From Cornus controversa (lineage: Eukaryota > Streptophyta > Magnoliopsida > Cornales > Cornaceae), in assembly GCA_026545225.1 (NCBI GenBank), contig CM048845.1:103288033-103352032 (forward strand): a DNA stretch of 64,000 nucleotides, in the 5' to 3' direction. The notes under the pieces were generated by a model, which saw only the letters and a program-made list of their open reading frames with translations, was not told where the DNA came from and did no database searches. A program made the translations under genes and the position numbers. Shown piece by piece: positions 24,183-34,843 of this stretch; positions within the stretch are counted from its first letter, which is position 1, and the number at the start of each line of letters is the position of its first letter.

Positions 24183-27114
24183 ATGACAGTTAGAAATCCT
24201 GTTACACCATCTTCAAAAATAGACAGGACACCAGTATCCACCCCTGGTGGGCCTAAAGCTAGAGAAGAGAAGATTGTTGTGACAGTACGGTTAAGGCCTT
24301 TAAACAGAAGGGAGCAATCAACTAAAGACCAAGTAGCATGGGAGTGCATTGATGATCAAACAATTGTGTATAAACCACCACCGCAGGATCGTGCAGCACA
24401 ACCAGCCTCATTTACATTTGGTAACCAAGTGAAACCCATCTATTTTTCTTTTCATTTTTGGGTACTTAGATGCTTGTATTGTATTTGTTTTCGATTATAT
24501 AGAAATTAAGTGAGCAATGTTCCTTTCTCAGATAAAGTCTTTGGTCCTGCTTGTTTAACTGAATCTGTTTACGAGGAAGGAGTAAAGAAGGTCGCTTTGT
24601 CGGCTTTAATGGGCATCAACGGTAGTGCATATTCTCATAATAATCTACTTGTTTATGTTTCTTACTAGTATTTATTCCTATTCTTATATATACATTCTTA
24701 TTAAAGAATTCTTTATCTCGTCTATTGCAGCAACCATATTTGCGTATGGGCAAACTAGCAGTGGGAAGACTTACACAATGAGAGGAATTACAGAGAAAGC
24801 TGTTAATGATATCTATAATCATATAATTAATGTAAGCCTAAGCAGAACCTGCTGACATTGTTACTGTAGAATATGCTTGGTCATCAGAGTAGGGTATAAT
24901 AAATTCTCTCACTGAAAATGCAATAGAACTTAATATGAAAAAACTCTTATCTTTTGCACAAATTTTGTAGGTTGATCAAATTAGGGATCTAAATACTAAT
25001 ATTGAACAAACTGTTTTTTCATAACTGATCTTATGTTGTATGGCATCAAACAGACTCCAGAGAGAGATTTTAGAATTAGAATTTCTGGGCTAGAAATCTA
25101 CAATGAGAATGTTAGAGACCTGTTGAATTCTGAATCTGGTCGCAATCTCAAGCTTTTAGATGATCCAGAGGTAAATTCAGTGTAAAAGCATTAACATCTA
25201 TAGGTACTCAATAATTTTGCATTATTTCCTGATTTATACTGGATTTGTTGCGATTCCCTGCATGCAGAAAGGAACTGTGGTGGAGAAGTTGGTGGAGGAA
25301 ACAGCAAACAACGATCAACATTTAAGACATTTAATCAGTATTTGTGAGGGTAAAGACTAGGAGCTTCTGGCATGAATTGGCTTAGTTTCCTTTTATCTAT
25401 TGGTTAGAATTAAGCCATTTATAGTACTTGATTCTCTGTATATTTTGTAGCTCAAAGGCAAGTGGGTGAAACTGCCCTAAATGATACTAGCTCACGGTCA
25501 CACCAGATAATAAGGCTGGTGAGTCTTATTGCTTGTATTTATCTCGACTCTGCCCGATGAAAATGCAGCAAGTGATTATCAACTCATGTTAATATTTTTG
25601 GCTGACAATGCAGATAATAGAAAGTACTCTCCGAGAAAATTCAGATTGTGTGCGTTCTTTCGTTGCAAGTCTGGTAAAAAAAATTCTTTCATATATGTCC
25701 TAAATAGGTTGAAGAGCAAGAACTTTGTGACCATTACTTTTAACATTGATTTTCTGCAGAACTTTGTTGATCTAGCTGGAAGTGAAAGAGCCTCACAGAC
25801 AAATGCAGAAGGTGCTAGGCTTAGGGAAGGCTGTCATATTAACCTTAGCTTGATGACTCTCACAACTGTAATTAGGAAGCTCAGGTCAGGATTCATCAGT
25901 ATCATGATATCATTTTTGAGATAGCTAATATGCTGCTTTTAATCCTGGTTATGCTATTTTTATTTCAGTATTCCTCTACCTTATTTGGCTGTTCCTTTCC
26001 TCTCGAGTTTTACCTTTTTTGCAAAGGAAAAATCAGGATAGGTTAGGGTATCATGTTGTTACATATGAAGTATTAAATTCTAATCTAACAAGAGTTTGTG
26101 ATTATGGTCTGGCTGTGTCATTTCATACGCATTGTAACTAATGTCTTGAGAGCCTTTGAATGTTGTGGATTCTAACAGCTTATAAAGAATTTGCTACGTA
26201 TCTTATTGTCAAAAATAGATAAATCAATAAATGAATATAAAAATATAGAAAAAAACCACAACAACAACAACTTTTGAATCAGATGCAGAAGCACAGCTCA
26301 TTGTCACCTGAGTAGAACCTGCTGCACATGCTAATTTGAGTTCTGTTAATAATGGGCTTCATTAGCAATTGTTGAATCCTGCTGTCTTAAGTTTTGGAAA
26401 ATGTAAATGCTGCAGATTGCAGTGCCATTAAAAATTGCTGCTGTACATATTCCTCACAATGTCTTTATTTATCTGTCAATTCTTTCTGCTTGTGTGCAGT
26501 GTTGGAAAAAGAAGTGGTCATATACCCTACCGAGACTCAAAGCTTACACGCATACTGCAGCACTCACTTGGTGGAAATGCTCGTACTGCCATCATATGCA
26601 CTTTAAGTCCAGCATTGAGCCATGTTGAACAAACACGGAATACTCTCTTTTTTGCTACCAGAGCAAAGGAAGTGACAAATAATGCACAAGTAAACATGGT
26701 ACTGCTTCTTGGACACCCACTTCTCTTATTTTTCATTTTCTACTGTATTGAAACAAAATTGTAGCTGCTTTTTTCTTTATTTAAATACTTCTTTTCTCAA
26801 ATTTTTTTTTTTAAATTACCAGGTTGTTTCAGACAAGCAACTGGTAAAGCATTTGCAGAAGGAAGTAGCCAGACTGGAAGCAGAGCTACGTACTCCAGAT
26901 CCATCAAACGAAAAAGACATAAAAATTCAGCAGGTACACACCATCACTTAAGTCTGGCCTGCTGAATTATCTGAAACGGGATTGAAAAATTTGTGCTCAT
27001 CTGTCTTGTGACTCATTTTGTTTAGATGAAGATGGAAATGGAGGAATTGAGGCGTCAAAGAGATCTTGCACAATCACAAGTGGATGAGTTGCGTCGAAAA
27101 CTTCAGGATGAACA

Positions 27115-27208
<94 letters not shown>

Positions 27209-29092
27209 TCAATTCTATATAAGCCTTAAAATTTCTTTGATGTTGATAACTACTTCAGGATTTAAAGCCTTTTGAATCACCCGGCCCAGTGGTGAAGAAG
27301 TGTCTCTCTTTTTCTGGGACATTATCACCGAAACTAGAAGGCAAGCAGCCAGGATACGGTGATAGAACAGGAATTACAATGGTGAGGCAGTCCATGAGGC
27401 AATCTTCAACTGCTCCTTTCACACTAATGCATGAAATTCGGAAACTTGAACACCTCCAGGAGCAGCTTGGAGATGAAGCGAATCGAGCTCTAGAAGTACT
27501 CCAAAAGGAGGTAGCTTGCCATAGACAGGGTAACCAAGATGCTGCAGAAACTATTGCTAAGTTGCAAGCAGAAATAAGGGAAATGTGTGCTGTCCGACCT
27601 GCACCAAAAGAAGTTGAAGTTGGAAGTGTGGTTTCTGTTCATAAGAGTGTTAGTGCAAACCTCAAAGAAGAAATAACCAGACTTCATTCTCAAGGAAGCA
27701 CCATTGAAGAGCAGCTCGAAAATGTTCAGAAAACCATAGACAACTTGGTAATGTCTCTTCCAAGCAATAATGATCAGCAATTTAGTAATGAGGCAGCAGC
27801 TCCAAAGGCCAAGAATCAATCAAAGAGGAAGAAGTTGCTTCCTTTAGCTTCAAGCGACAGTGTCAACCGCCAAAAGTTCATAAGATCTCCATGCTCACCC
27901 CTATCATCTTCTCGGCAAGTGTTAGACTCTGAAAATAGAGCTCCTGATTATGACGACGCTGTGTCAACTGAAACTATGCCAGCATCTGAGAAAGAGACTC
28001 CAACAAAAAGTGAAGAAGGTGGAGATGTTTCATCAAAGGAAGGTACTCCATATCGACGATCAAGTTCTGTCAACATGAGGAAAATGCAGAAGATGTTTCA
28101 GAATGCAGCAGAGGAGAATGTAAGAAGCATAAGAGCATATGTAACAGAACTTAAAGAACGGGTGGCCAAGCTGCAATATCAAAAGCAGCTACTTGTTTGC
28201 CAGGTAAAGAAGAGGTTTTTTCACCTGCATCAGATCTCTCCCAAGTTCATTATAGAAGTGTGAAATTTGTTTCATTTGCATTTTTGTCTTTGTATTATAA
28301 ATTTTGTTCCATTTGCATGCATTATGCTGCTAGGTTCTTGAGCTTGAAGCAAATGAAGCAGATGGGTACAATTTAGAGAATGAAGACAACATACCTGAGA
28401 TACAAGAGGAACCTCAAGTTCCATGGCATGTGACTTTTAGGGAGCAAAGGCAGCAGATCATTGAGTTATGGGATTTATGTCATGTATCTATCATTCATAG
28501 GACACAGTTCTACCTGTTATTCAAGGGGGACACAGCTGATCAAATATACATGGAAGTTGAACTGAGGCGCTTGACTTGGTTGCAGCAGCACCTGGCAGAA
28601 CTTGGGAATGCAAGCCCAGCTTGTGTAGGAGACGAGCCTACAGTTTCTTTGTCATCAAGGTTATTTCCCCTCATTTTTAGGACTTACTAGTTGAATTGAT
28701 TACTTTCTTCATGTTCTTGTCAGAAAACTAACATTTGTATTGTATACCTTGTTCTGTAATGCAGTATTAGAGCATTGAAGCGTGAAAGGGAGTTCCTTGC
28801 CAAGAGGTTAACTACACGTTTGACTGCAGAGGAGAGAGATGCACTGTACATAAAATGGAACGTGGCATTAGACGGGAAGCAGAGGAAGATGCAGTTTGTA
28901 AGCAAGCTTTGGACAGATCCCCATGATGCCAAACATGTACAGGAGAGTGCTGGGATAGTGGCAAAGCTTGTCGGTTTCTGCGAAAGTGGAAATATGTCAA
29001 AGGAGATGTTTGAGCTTAACTTTGTGCTTCCTTCGGATAAGAGGTCATGGATTATGGGCTGGAATCCAATATCAAACCTTCTTCATTTGTGA
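24183..29092 (+). CDS. NACK1: NACK1/HINKEL-type cytokinesis kinesin (KIN-7), 14 coding exons
   Basis: Exons by splice consensus and family similarity: 24183-24420, 24532-24621, 24731-24831, 25054-25170, 25268-25349, 25451-25518, 25614-25673, 25760-25884, 26500-26698, 26823-26933, 27026-27118, 27259-28203, 28334-28659, 28765-29092. Joined, they give 960 residues with no stop, close to known NACK1 length. The N-terminal motor has P-loop GQTSSGKT (116-123), switch I NDTSSRSH (220-227), switch II DLAGSE (256-261) and YRDSKLTR. Neck and stalk coiled coils follow, then a conserved C-terminal domain. NACK1 moves to the phragmoplast midzone and binds and activates the MAPKKK NPK1 for cell-plate expansion. 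Two CDK-type sites are kept: Thr675 (KETPTK) and Thr691 (EGTPYRR). Resemblance is closer to NACK1/HIK than to NACK2/TES, from memory of the family. The gene looks fully intact. Confidence 0.93.
27119..27204. repeat. Compound (CT)n(AT)n microsatellite at a splice donor
   Basis: The repeat begins at the very donor of kinesin intron 11 (CAG, then GTCTCTCT). It has about 24 CT units followed by about 18 AT units, and fills more than half of the 140-bp intron. Confidence 0.9.
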
Positions 29093-29264
29093 GAAACTGC
29101 AAATTCACTGTAAGTACATCACATTTTCTCATCTTAATTACATGTATATGAATTTTGGAGTCCCCCTCCAAGATGTTCAATTCTTTTAATTTGGTGTGAC
29201 TAGTTGAGTGCGGATGGGCATGATGAGATTTGGGGGTATTTGCTATTGTAATTCTCAGTTTTTG

Positions 29265-29270
29265 AATAAA
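29265..29270 (+). terminator. Candidate poly(A) signal of the kinesin gene
   Basis: AATAAA lies 173 bp after the stop codon in a T-rich context, a plausible near-upstream polyadenylation element. Confidence 0.5.
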
Positions 29271-29989
29271 AAATCTAAATTATTTGTTGTTATCTAAATT
29301 AATCATTAACTTGTTCAATGTGTGCTTGATAAGAATGGAAACAACATTTTCCCCTGTACCCACAACAGAAGTTTCTCAAAGCCGGACCTTAAAAAAGAAA
29401 CAATGTGGATTCTAAAAGATCTTCATATAATAACTAATACCGAGACTGTAGCTAGTTAAGTCTGCGTAGATACCAACTGTTGTATTTGTTATATAACACA
29501 AAATTTGTCTCATAAAAAATTGCTAATTCCTGGCCTACAGATATTAGGAAGCCCATAGGCAATTATCATAACTAAGGCGCAGCAAACTCAATGGATTATC
29601 ATGATCACAACCAATAATCTGACATAATATTTTTATCTGTCTCTCTATTACACAAGCACTCTCCTATCAATCCAAAAATTGGCTTGAACCCCCATTTCAG
29701 AAATGGAGAGCAATAACCACTTGTCCAGTCCAGTTGCTCTTGTATTTTTTTAGGTTCTGAAGAAACAATTATTGCTCTTTTCCTCTCCATGAATACAGAT
29801 TATATCTTAAATTCATAAAAAAAAATGTTGTTGATCTTTTAGCTAATGAGTCTTGATGTCAATACATGGACTTGTGTTAGGCCACTCTGGTTAATGTTGT
29901 TTGAAGATCCCCAAACATTTCTTATGTGTCCTAATTTCGTTACACTTCATGACCATTTAGAATGGGGCATGGAGTGTTATTTTACTTTG

Positions 29990-30130
29990 TTATGAACAGA
30001 CAGAGAATTGCCCAAATACTCCAAGTCCGCACCAATTAGATAATGTAGCAAGAAGAGGGAAATATATAGCTAGATAACACTTTTATTTCCATAATAACTA
30101 CCGCCAAAAAAGCAACCATACACGATACAC
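29990..30130. repeat. Relic flank of a lost lipid-transfer gene copy
   Basis: This segment resembles the 3-prime flanks of both nsLTP genes. Shared words are ACATAGCTAGATAA-like, TTTATTTCCATAATAACTA and a GCAACAAGAGGGA-like block (compare about 31990-32080 and 33220-33290). No LTP-like coding sequence follows at the expected distance to the right. Confidence 0.5.
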
Positions 30131-31145
30131 CAGACATAGAGAAATTGTTTTCGATTTTAAATTCGTGAACGTATGGCCTCCAAGTCACAATGAAATAATC
30201 TTAGGTCAAGGCTCACCCTTTTAAAATTATTTATTATTATGCACTAAAATATCTAAGAATGAGAACAAGCAGTTTTGTGTAAATAATATTAGGTCTTTAT
30301 CCATTGCATTCGTGGCACCACCCTCATATTTCTTATATAGATAGTCAAGTAAGCTATGTAAGAAATAATAAGTATAATATAATGTTATTATGTTAGAAAT
30401 TATCCATGCGCTAGACATGCCAAATCCCAAAACAGACACCGACACTGCAAAATATTTATTTATTTTGTAGAGTAAAATGTTGTCTTTATGCAACTTAGTG
30501 TTTAATATATATAGGCATCTCAATCATTTTGAAGTAATAATATAATAAAATTGAATTTTTGAATATACTTTTTAGTTACATGTCCAACCAAAAGTGTCCG
30601 ATACATATTCCATACTCATGTCCAACTAATGCATGTCCAACACGAGTACTTTTCTATTTTTGAAGAGTTCATGTACCATATGATAGAACACAAAGATGCA
30701 ATTACTACCAACTAACACAATGTAAAATGTTTTTAAGAAGGAATATTGGCTAAGAACTCCAATTCTAAGATGAAATGACACTTACAAAAGAGAGTTGTAG
30801 AAACCGATAGAAATAACCACTTGTGTATTTCAAGATAAGAGGTATTCCCATATCTTACCGATAAGATTAATGAACATACGTAATATTTCACAAATCACAT
30901 GTACCGAACATATGTCTGAGGACTCAGCGTGAAGTGAAGAGAACTATTATAGGCAACAAACTATTGTTATTTTAAATTAATATATATATAGATATATATT
31001 TTGTATTTTATACAAATCTACATAAATTTAATAAACAATTATTTTGTCATGTCCTTGTGTTTCAGTACCCAAGGAAGCCTTAAGTAAAAGGCCCAAGCCC
31101 AAGCATAGTCTTAATTTGATTACGTACTGTTTAACCCTTCTTTTA

Positions 31146-31297
31146 GCTACTCAGGCAGAATTCATAGGCAGAAAGTTTTATATCCATTGGATGCATGTGG
31201 TAGGCCCCACCACATACACTCACCACATGCATCCAATGGATGTAAAACTTTCTGCCTATGAATTCTGCCTACGAAGTCTGCCTGAGTAGCATTACCC
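31146..31297. mobile_element. Foldback MITE, family A, copy 3
   Basis: Palindromic element as at 14055 and 19511, but the first seven bases of the left end are missing (it starts GCTACTCAGGCAG). The right end is complete (GAGTAGCATTACCC). The flanks CTTCTTTTA and TTTCTTTTA match at 8 of 9 positions, consistent with an eroded 9-bp target duplication. Confidence 0.8.
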
Positions 31298-32044
31298 TTT
31301 CTTTTATTATTTCTCATCTGCAAAACATATATTTTTGATTGATTCTGAAGAAGCAATTAGGCATAGCATTGTCAAGTTTTGTAACATAAAATAGAGGATT
31401 CTTTTGTTTAGGCTTTTTCCATAGTTATTTACACTATTCATTTATTTGTCAAAATAAATTATGTTGATCTTTTAGTACAAAAACTTTGACGTGCCATTCA
31501 GGTTGACCTTTTTTTTTCCCAGCAAATTAATTTCTTAAAGGGGAAAAACGAAAATGGACAAGGGGTGGGCCTAACAACCCAAGAAGGGCGAAGCCCAAAA
31601 CAAAGACTGACCCAACAAACAGAAGGGCAGAAAACAAGCTAATCTAAAAGCCCAGTAGAAATCACGAAGGGGCGGACAAACACCTGGTCACAGATTCAAA
31701 AACTTTTCCTCTAGGCACTTGAATCATCAATATTTTATTTGAAATATGTGGATATATGTTAGAGAGTCTTGTCCCAGATTCAAATGGATAAGAACTTGAC
31801 ATATAATAGTAGGTATGCAGTATTATCCAATAACTTAAATTTTTGAGTTAAACGACAAGCGCCCGACCCATAATAATATACCACTAGCTACATAAGAAAA
31901 AACTTTCCGATTGACCATTATTTCAAATCTGCCAATGCAGAGTAGACAACAGCAAATTTAGGATGAAATTAGAGTTTATTCCTCCACCATTTATATAATG
32001 CCAGCAACAAGAGGGACATAGCTAGATAATTAAAAGTGACAACA

Positions 32045-32050
32045 TTTATT
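32045..32050 (-). terminator. Candidate poly(A) signal of nsLTP copy 1
   Basis: AATAAA on the minus strand, 114 bp beyond the stop codon. Confidence 0.4.
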
Positions 32051-32163
32051 TCCATAATAACTAGTGACAATAAAGCAAATATAACAAAGAGGCTCTTCTC
32101 TCTCCACCCATTAGATTATGTAATAAGAAGCAGGAGAGAGAGTAGGTAGTCCCTTTTTATGCA

Positions 32164-32442
32164 TCAACACTTGGGAATAGGAACTCCACAAGTGGTAACA
32201 ACCTTCTTGGCATTAGGGGAGGCAAAATACTTCTTCAAACTTGGGTTATTGAGGTATTGGCAAAGGCAAGACTTCTGTTCCTTTATCTTACTGCAGCACA
32301 CTTTCGACGGTGGCTTCGACGTCGTGATTGCACTCAAGCAAGGGCTCAGCTCTGATGAGTTGCATGTTGCAGCCACTGTCAGCTGTGCTTCACCTAAGAC
32401 CAACACTAGCACAACACACACTGCAATGTATGATGCCCTCAT
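32164..32442 (-). CDS. Type-2 non-specific lipid-transfer protein, copy 1
   Basis: This single-exon gene encodes 92 residues. I chose the Met at 32442 (MRASYIAVCV) over the in-frame Met at 32484 because it opens the signal peptide and matches copy 2. A signal sequence of about 24 residues leaves a mature protein of about 68. The eight-cysteine pattern is C-X7-C-X13-CC-X8-CXC-X23-C-X6-C, the type-2 nsLTP spacing. The family carries fatty acids or lysolipids in the apoplast, with roles in cutin or suberin deposition and defence. Copy 2 lies 1.0 kb upstream on the same strand. A TATA box lies 121 bp before the start. The plus-strand frame over it is a shadow. Confidence 0.92.
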   Translation of the reverse strand: MRASYIAVCVVLVLVLGEAQLTVAATCNSSELSPCLSAITTSKPPSKVCCSKIKEQKSCLCQYLNNPSLKKYFASPNAKKVVTTCGVPIPKC

Positions 32443-32562
32443 TTTTTTGTTTTCCTCACTCACTAGAAAGACTGCTATGGCCACAACTAATTAATGAGAG
32501 AGAGACACACACATACACTCGGGGATGCGCTAGCTACATATATATGGCATAGGTCTCATCCC

Positions 32563-32570
32563 AATTTATA
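32563..32570 (-). promoter_or_regulatory. TATA box of nsLTP copy 1
   Basis: The minus strand reads TATAAATT within a block (CTCATCTATAAATTGGGATG) that is conserved at the same place before copy 2. Confidence 0.75.
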
Positions 32571-33065
32571 GATGAGAGATTGATAGAAAACCCACCCAAA
32601 TGGTATGGCTGAGCTGAGGAACAATCCAGTGTAATTAATAATTTTAGGTATGGGTCTATACTCATTTCAAATTAATTTATTTGGTCTAGTGGTGTCAAAA
32701 TTCCTACTCACACTTTAAATAATGTTACCATGAAATAATTGAATAGTACTAGTTTCTTATTTACCCTATATATATATCATACAAGAATACATTTTTCACA
32801 ATATTTATATAACATGTTAGGAGACAAGGCCTATACTCTCCTACTAAAAGACATCTGAGATTATAATCAGACCAGTTTAAGTTCAATCCTTATGATCTGT
32901 AAAAGAGAGCAAAACATGAAGCTTGAAGGCCCTTTCATGGAGAGGCAAAACCAATCCCTATCATCAAGAAATAGGAATTCCCTGTTATCAGAGGGGGTTT
33001 TTTTGTGATTATTTCTAGCATGGAATGAGTCAATCAACCACTTTGGTATCTTATTGAACAAAATT

Positions 33066-33068
<3 letters not shown>

Positions 33069-33136
<68 letters not shown>
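33069..33136. repeat. Compound (AT)n(AG)n microsatellite
   Basis: About 19 AT units run directly into about 15 AG units between the two nsLTP genes. Overlapping open frames are repeat translations. Confidence 0.9.
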
Positions 33137-33140
<4 letters not shown>

Positions 33141-33449
33141 CCCAAAATTATTATCTCCATTACAAGACAAGACTAGTGCCCATTACTACATGTGCACAAA
33201 CAGTACAGAGTAGACAACACCAATTTGATGATTAATGTAACGAAGAAGGGGAACATAGATAAGAGTGACATTATTTTCGTAATAACTAGTGCCCATACCT
33301 CGCCAGTATAATATAGAGATCACACGAGATAGATAGATATATGATAAACAGACTGATCTTAGTTCTCTCTACCCATTAGACTATATATGTAGAAAGAAGC
33401 ATGACAGAGTGAGAGTGTGCCCTTAAGGTTAGGGGGCTTAATTAGGCAC

Positions 33450-33728
33450 CTAACACTTGGGGGTAGGAACCCCACAAGTGCTAGCAACCTTCTTGGCATT
33501 AGGGGAGTTGACAAACTTCTTGAGATTTGGGTTCTTGAGGTACTGGCAAAGGCAAGGCTTTTGTTGCTTCAGCTTAGTGCAGCACAGCTTTGACGGTGGA
33601 GATGACGATGTGATCGCGCCCACGCAAGGGCTCAGCTCCGCGGGGCTGCATGTCACAGCTGCTGAGAGCTGTGCCTCAACCAAGAGCAACACTAGCACAC
33701 CACACACTGCAATGTATGATGCCTTCAT
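33450..33728 (-). CDS. Type-2 non-specific lipid-transfer protein, copy 2
   Basis: This is a 92-residue single-exon gene. The chosen start at 33728 (MKASYIAVCG) aligns with copy 1; an upstream in-frame Met lies at 33746. A signal peptide of about 24 residues precedes a mature domain with all eight cysteines at the same type-2 spacing as copy 1. The proteins are clearly recent tandem paralogues: the C-terminal SPNAKKV..TCGVP.PKC is shared, while the central Ser/Lys positions differ. The product is predicted to be secreted and to bind acyl lipids in the cell wall. The TATA-containing block is conserved 113 bp upstream of the start. Confidence 0.93.
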   Translation of the reverse strand: MKASYIAVCGVLVLLLVEAQLSAAVTCSPAELSPCVGAITSSSPPSKLCCTKLKQQKPCLCQYLKNPNLKKFVNSPNAKKVASTCGVPTPKC

Positions 33729-33840
33729 TTTTTTTCCTTCACTCACACTGGAATTGCTAAAACTAGCTTGATGAGAGAGAGGGAATGAGAGAGAAAGAGG
33801 GACTTGGGGATGAGGTGCATAAAGCTTGGGGTGTCATCCC

Positions 33841-33848
33841 AATTTATA
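33841..33848 (-). promoter_or_regulatory. TATA box of nsLTP copy 2
   Basis: The minus strand reads TATAAATT in the same sequence context as before copy 1, next to GGGATGACACC. Confidence 0.75.
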
Positions 33849-33849
33849 G

Positions 33850-34812
33850 GTGAGAGCTGGCCTAGTAAAGTTTAAGAAATTTACAGACTCGTTAACTTTA
33901 GGCACGAGTTCACTCCTTGTACCTACCTTTACAAAGGTCATAGAAAACAATTGAAGTTAAAATAAAAAGAAAGTAGTATGTTTGTTTTCCACAATAATTT
34001 CCAACTTGGCTTTGCTTCAATCTAGTCTTCTTTTACATCATTTCATCATGAAACAACTGAAGTGTGAACATATTTATTTTCCACAGTTTCTCCACCTTCA
34101 CTTGTTGAATTCTTATCCTTTTAGGTCAAGAATCTTCTCATTAACCATGATTTTTTCAAACTTCTATGGAAATTGGATTTCATAATTTCCCTTCCAAAAG
34201 ACTTCACTAATTAGACTACTTCAAGCATTTTTGACTCGCTTGTTTATGATGTCTTTAAACTACTTTTTATTTATTTATTTATAATTAATAGTCCTTTCAT
34301 TATAGATTTTAATTCATTTGGTACATAAGAATGGACGTAGGGTAATATTATCCTAAAATAAGATTGTTTGTGTATTGTATATATATATATATAGTTCTGT
34401 TCTTGCTAAAATGATCAATACCTTAAAGCACAAAATCTATAGGCATGATCTTAGTTTCTGAAATTTCTCAAGGTTATTAATGCATTAGATTCAGAGTTTT
34501 ACTTTTTCATGCTTAATTTTTTTATATTTTTCTCAAATTTGAAGAGTAGTGTTTTTATTAAACAAGTACCCTAACAGGGTGGATTTATTATCATCTTGGG
34601 CCTTAATATTACAAAATAAGCTTCTGTTATTAATCAACATTCTACATCTCTTAATTTATCATCAAAAAAACCAAAAAGTAAGAAAAGGTAGGAAACCAAT
34701 ATTTGAAATGCAACTTTAGTAAAACACAAAGCAGATATGAAGATTATAAAATATTGATATCTATAAGATACCCAAGATAATGTCAACCATCAAGTGGATA
34801 ATTTCAGGCCAC

Positions 34813-34843
<31 letters not shown>

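Larger units (their letters stand above)
29271..32040. other. Spacer between kinesin and lipid-transfer genes
   Basis: Mostly AT-rich noncoding sequence. It contains the relic flank at 29990-30130 and a family A MITE at 31146-31297 (separate entries). No coding region recognised. Confidence 0.5.

Noticed and set aside
24146-24349. Minus-strand frames within the kinesin gene (also 27490-27819, 26527-26736)
   Set aside because: Antisense of well-supported kinesin exons. No independent signal.
27026-27275. Ser-Leu and Tyr-Ile repeat proteins in several places
   Set aside because: Translations of (CT)n and (AT)n microsatellites, not proteins. The same holds for 2418-2623, 32867-33160, 38028-38265 and 56580-56771.
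32159-32494. Plus-strand frames opposite the nsLTP genes (also 33457-33771)
   Set aside because: Shadows of cysteine-rich minus-strand genes. The minus frames have signal peptide and eight-Cys pattern; these have neither.
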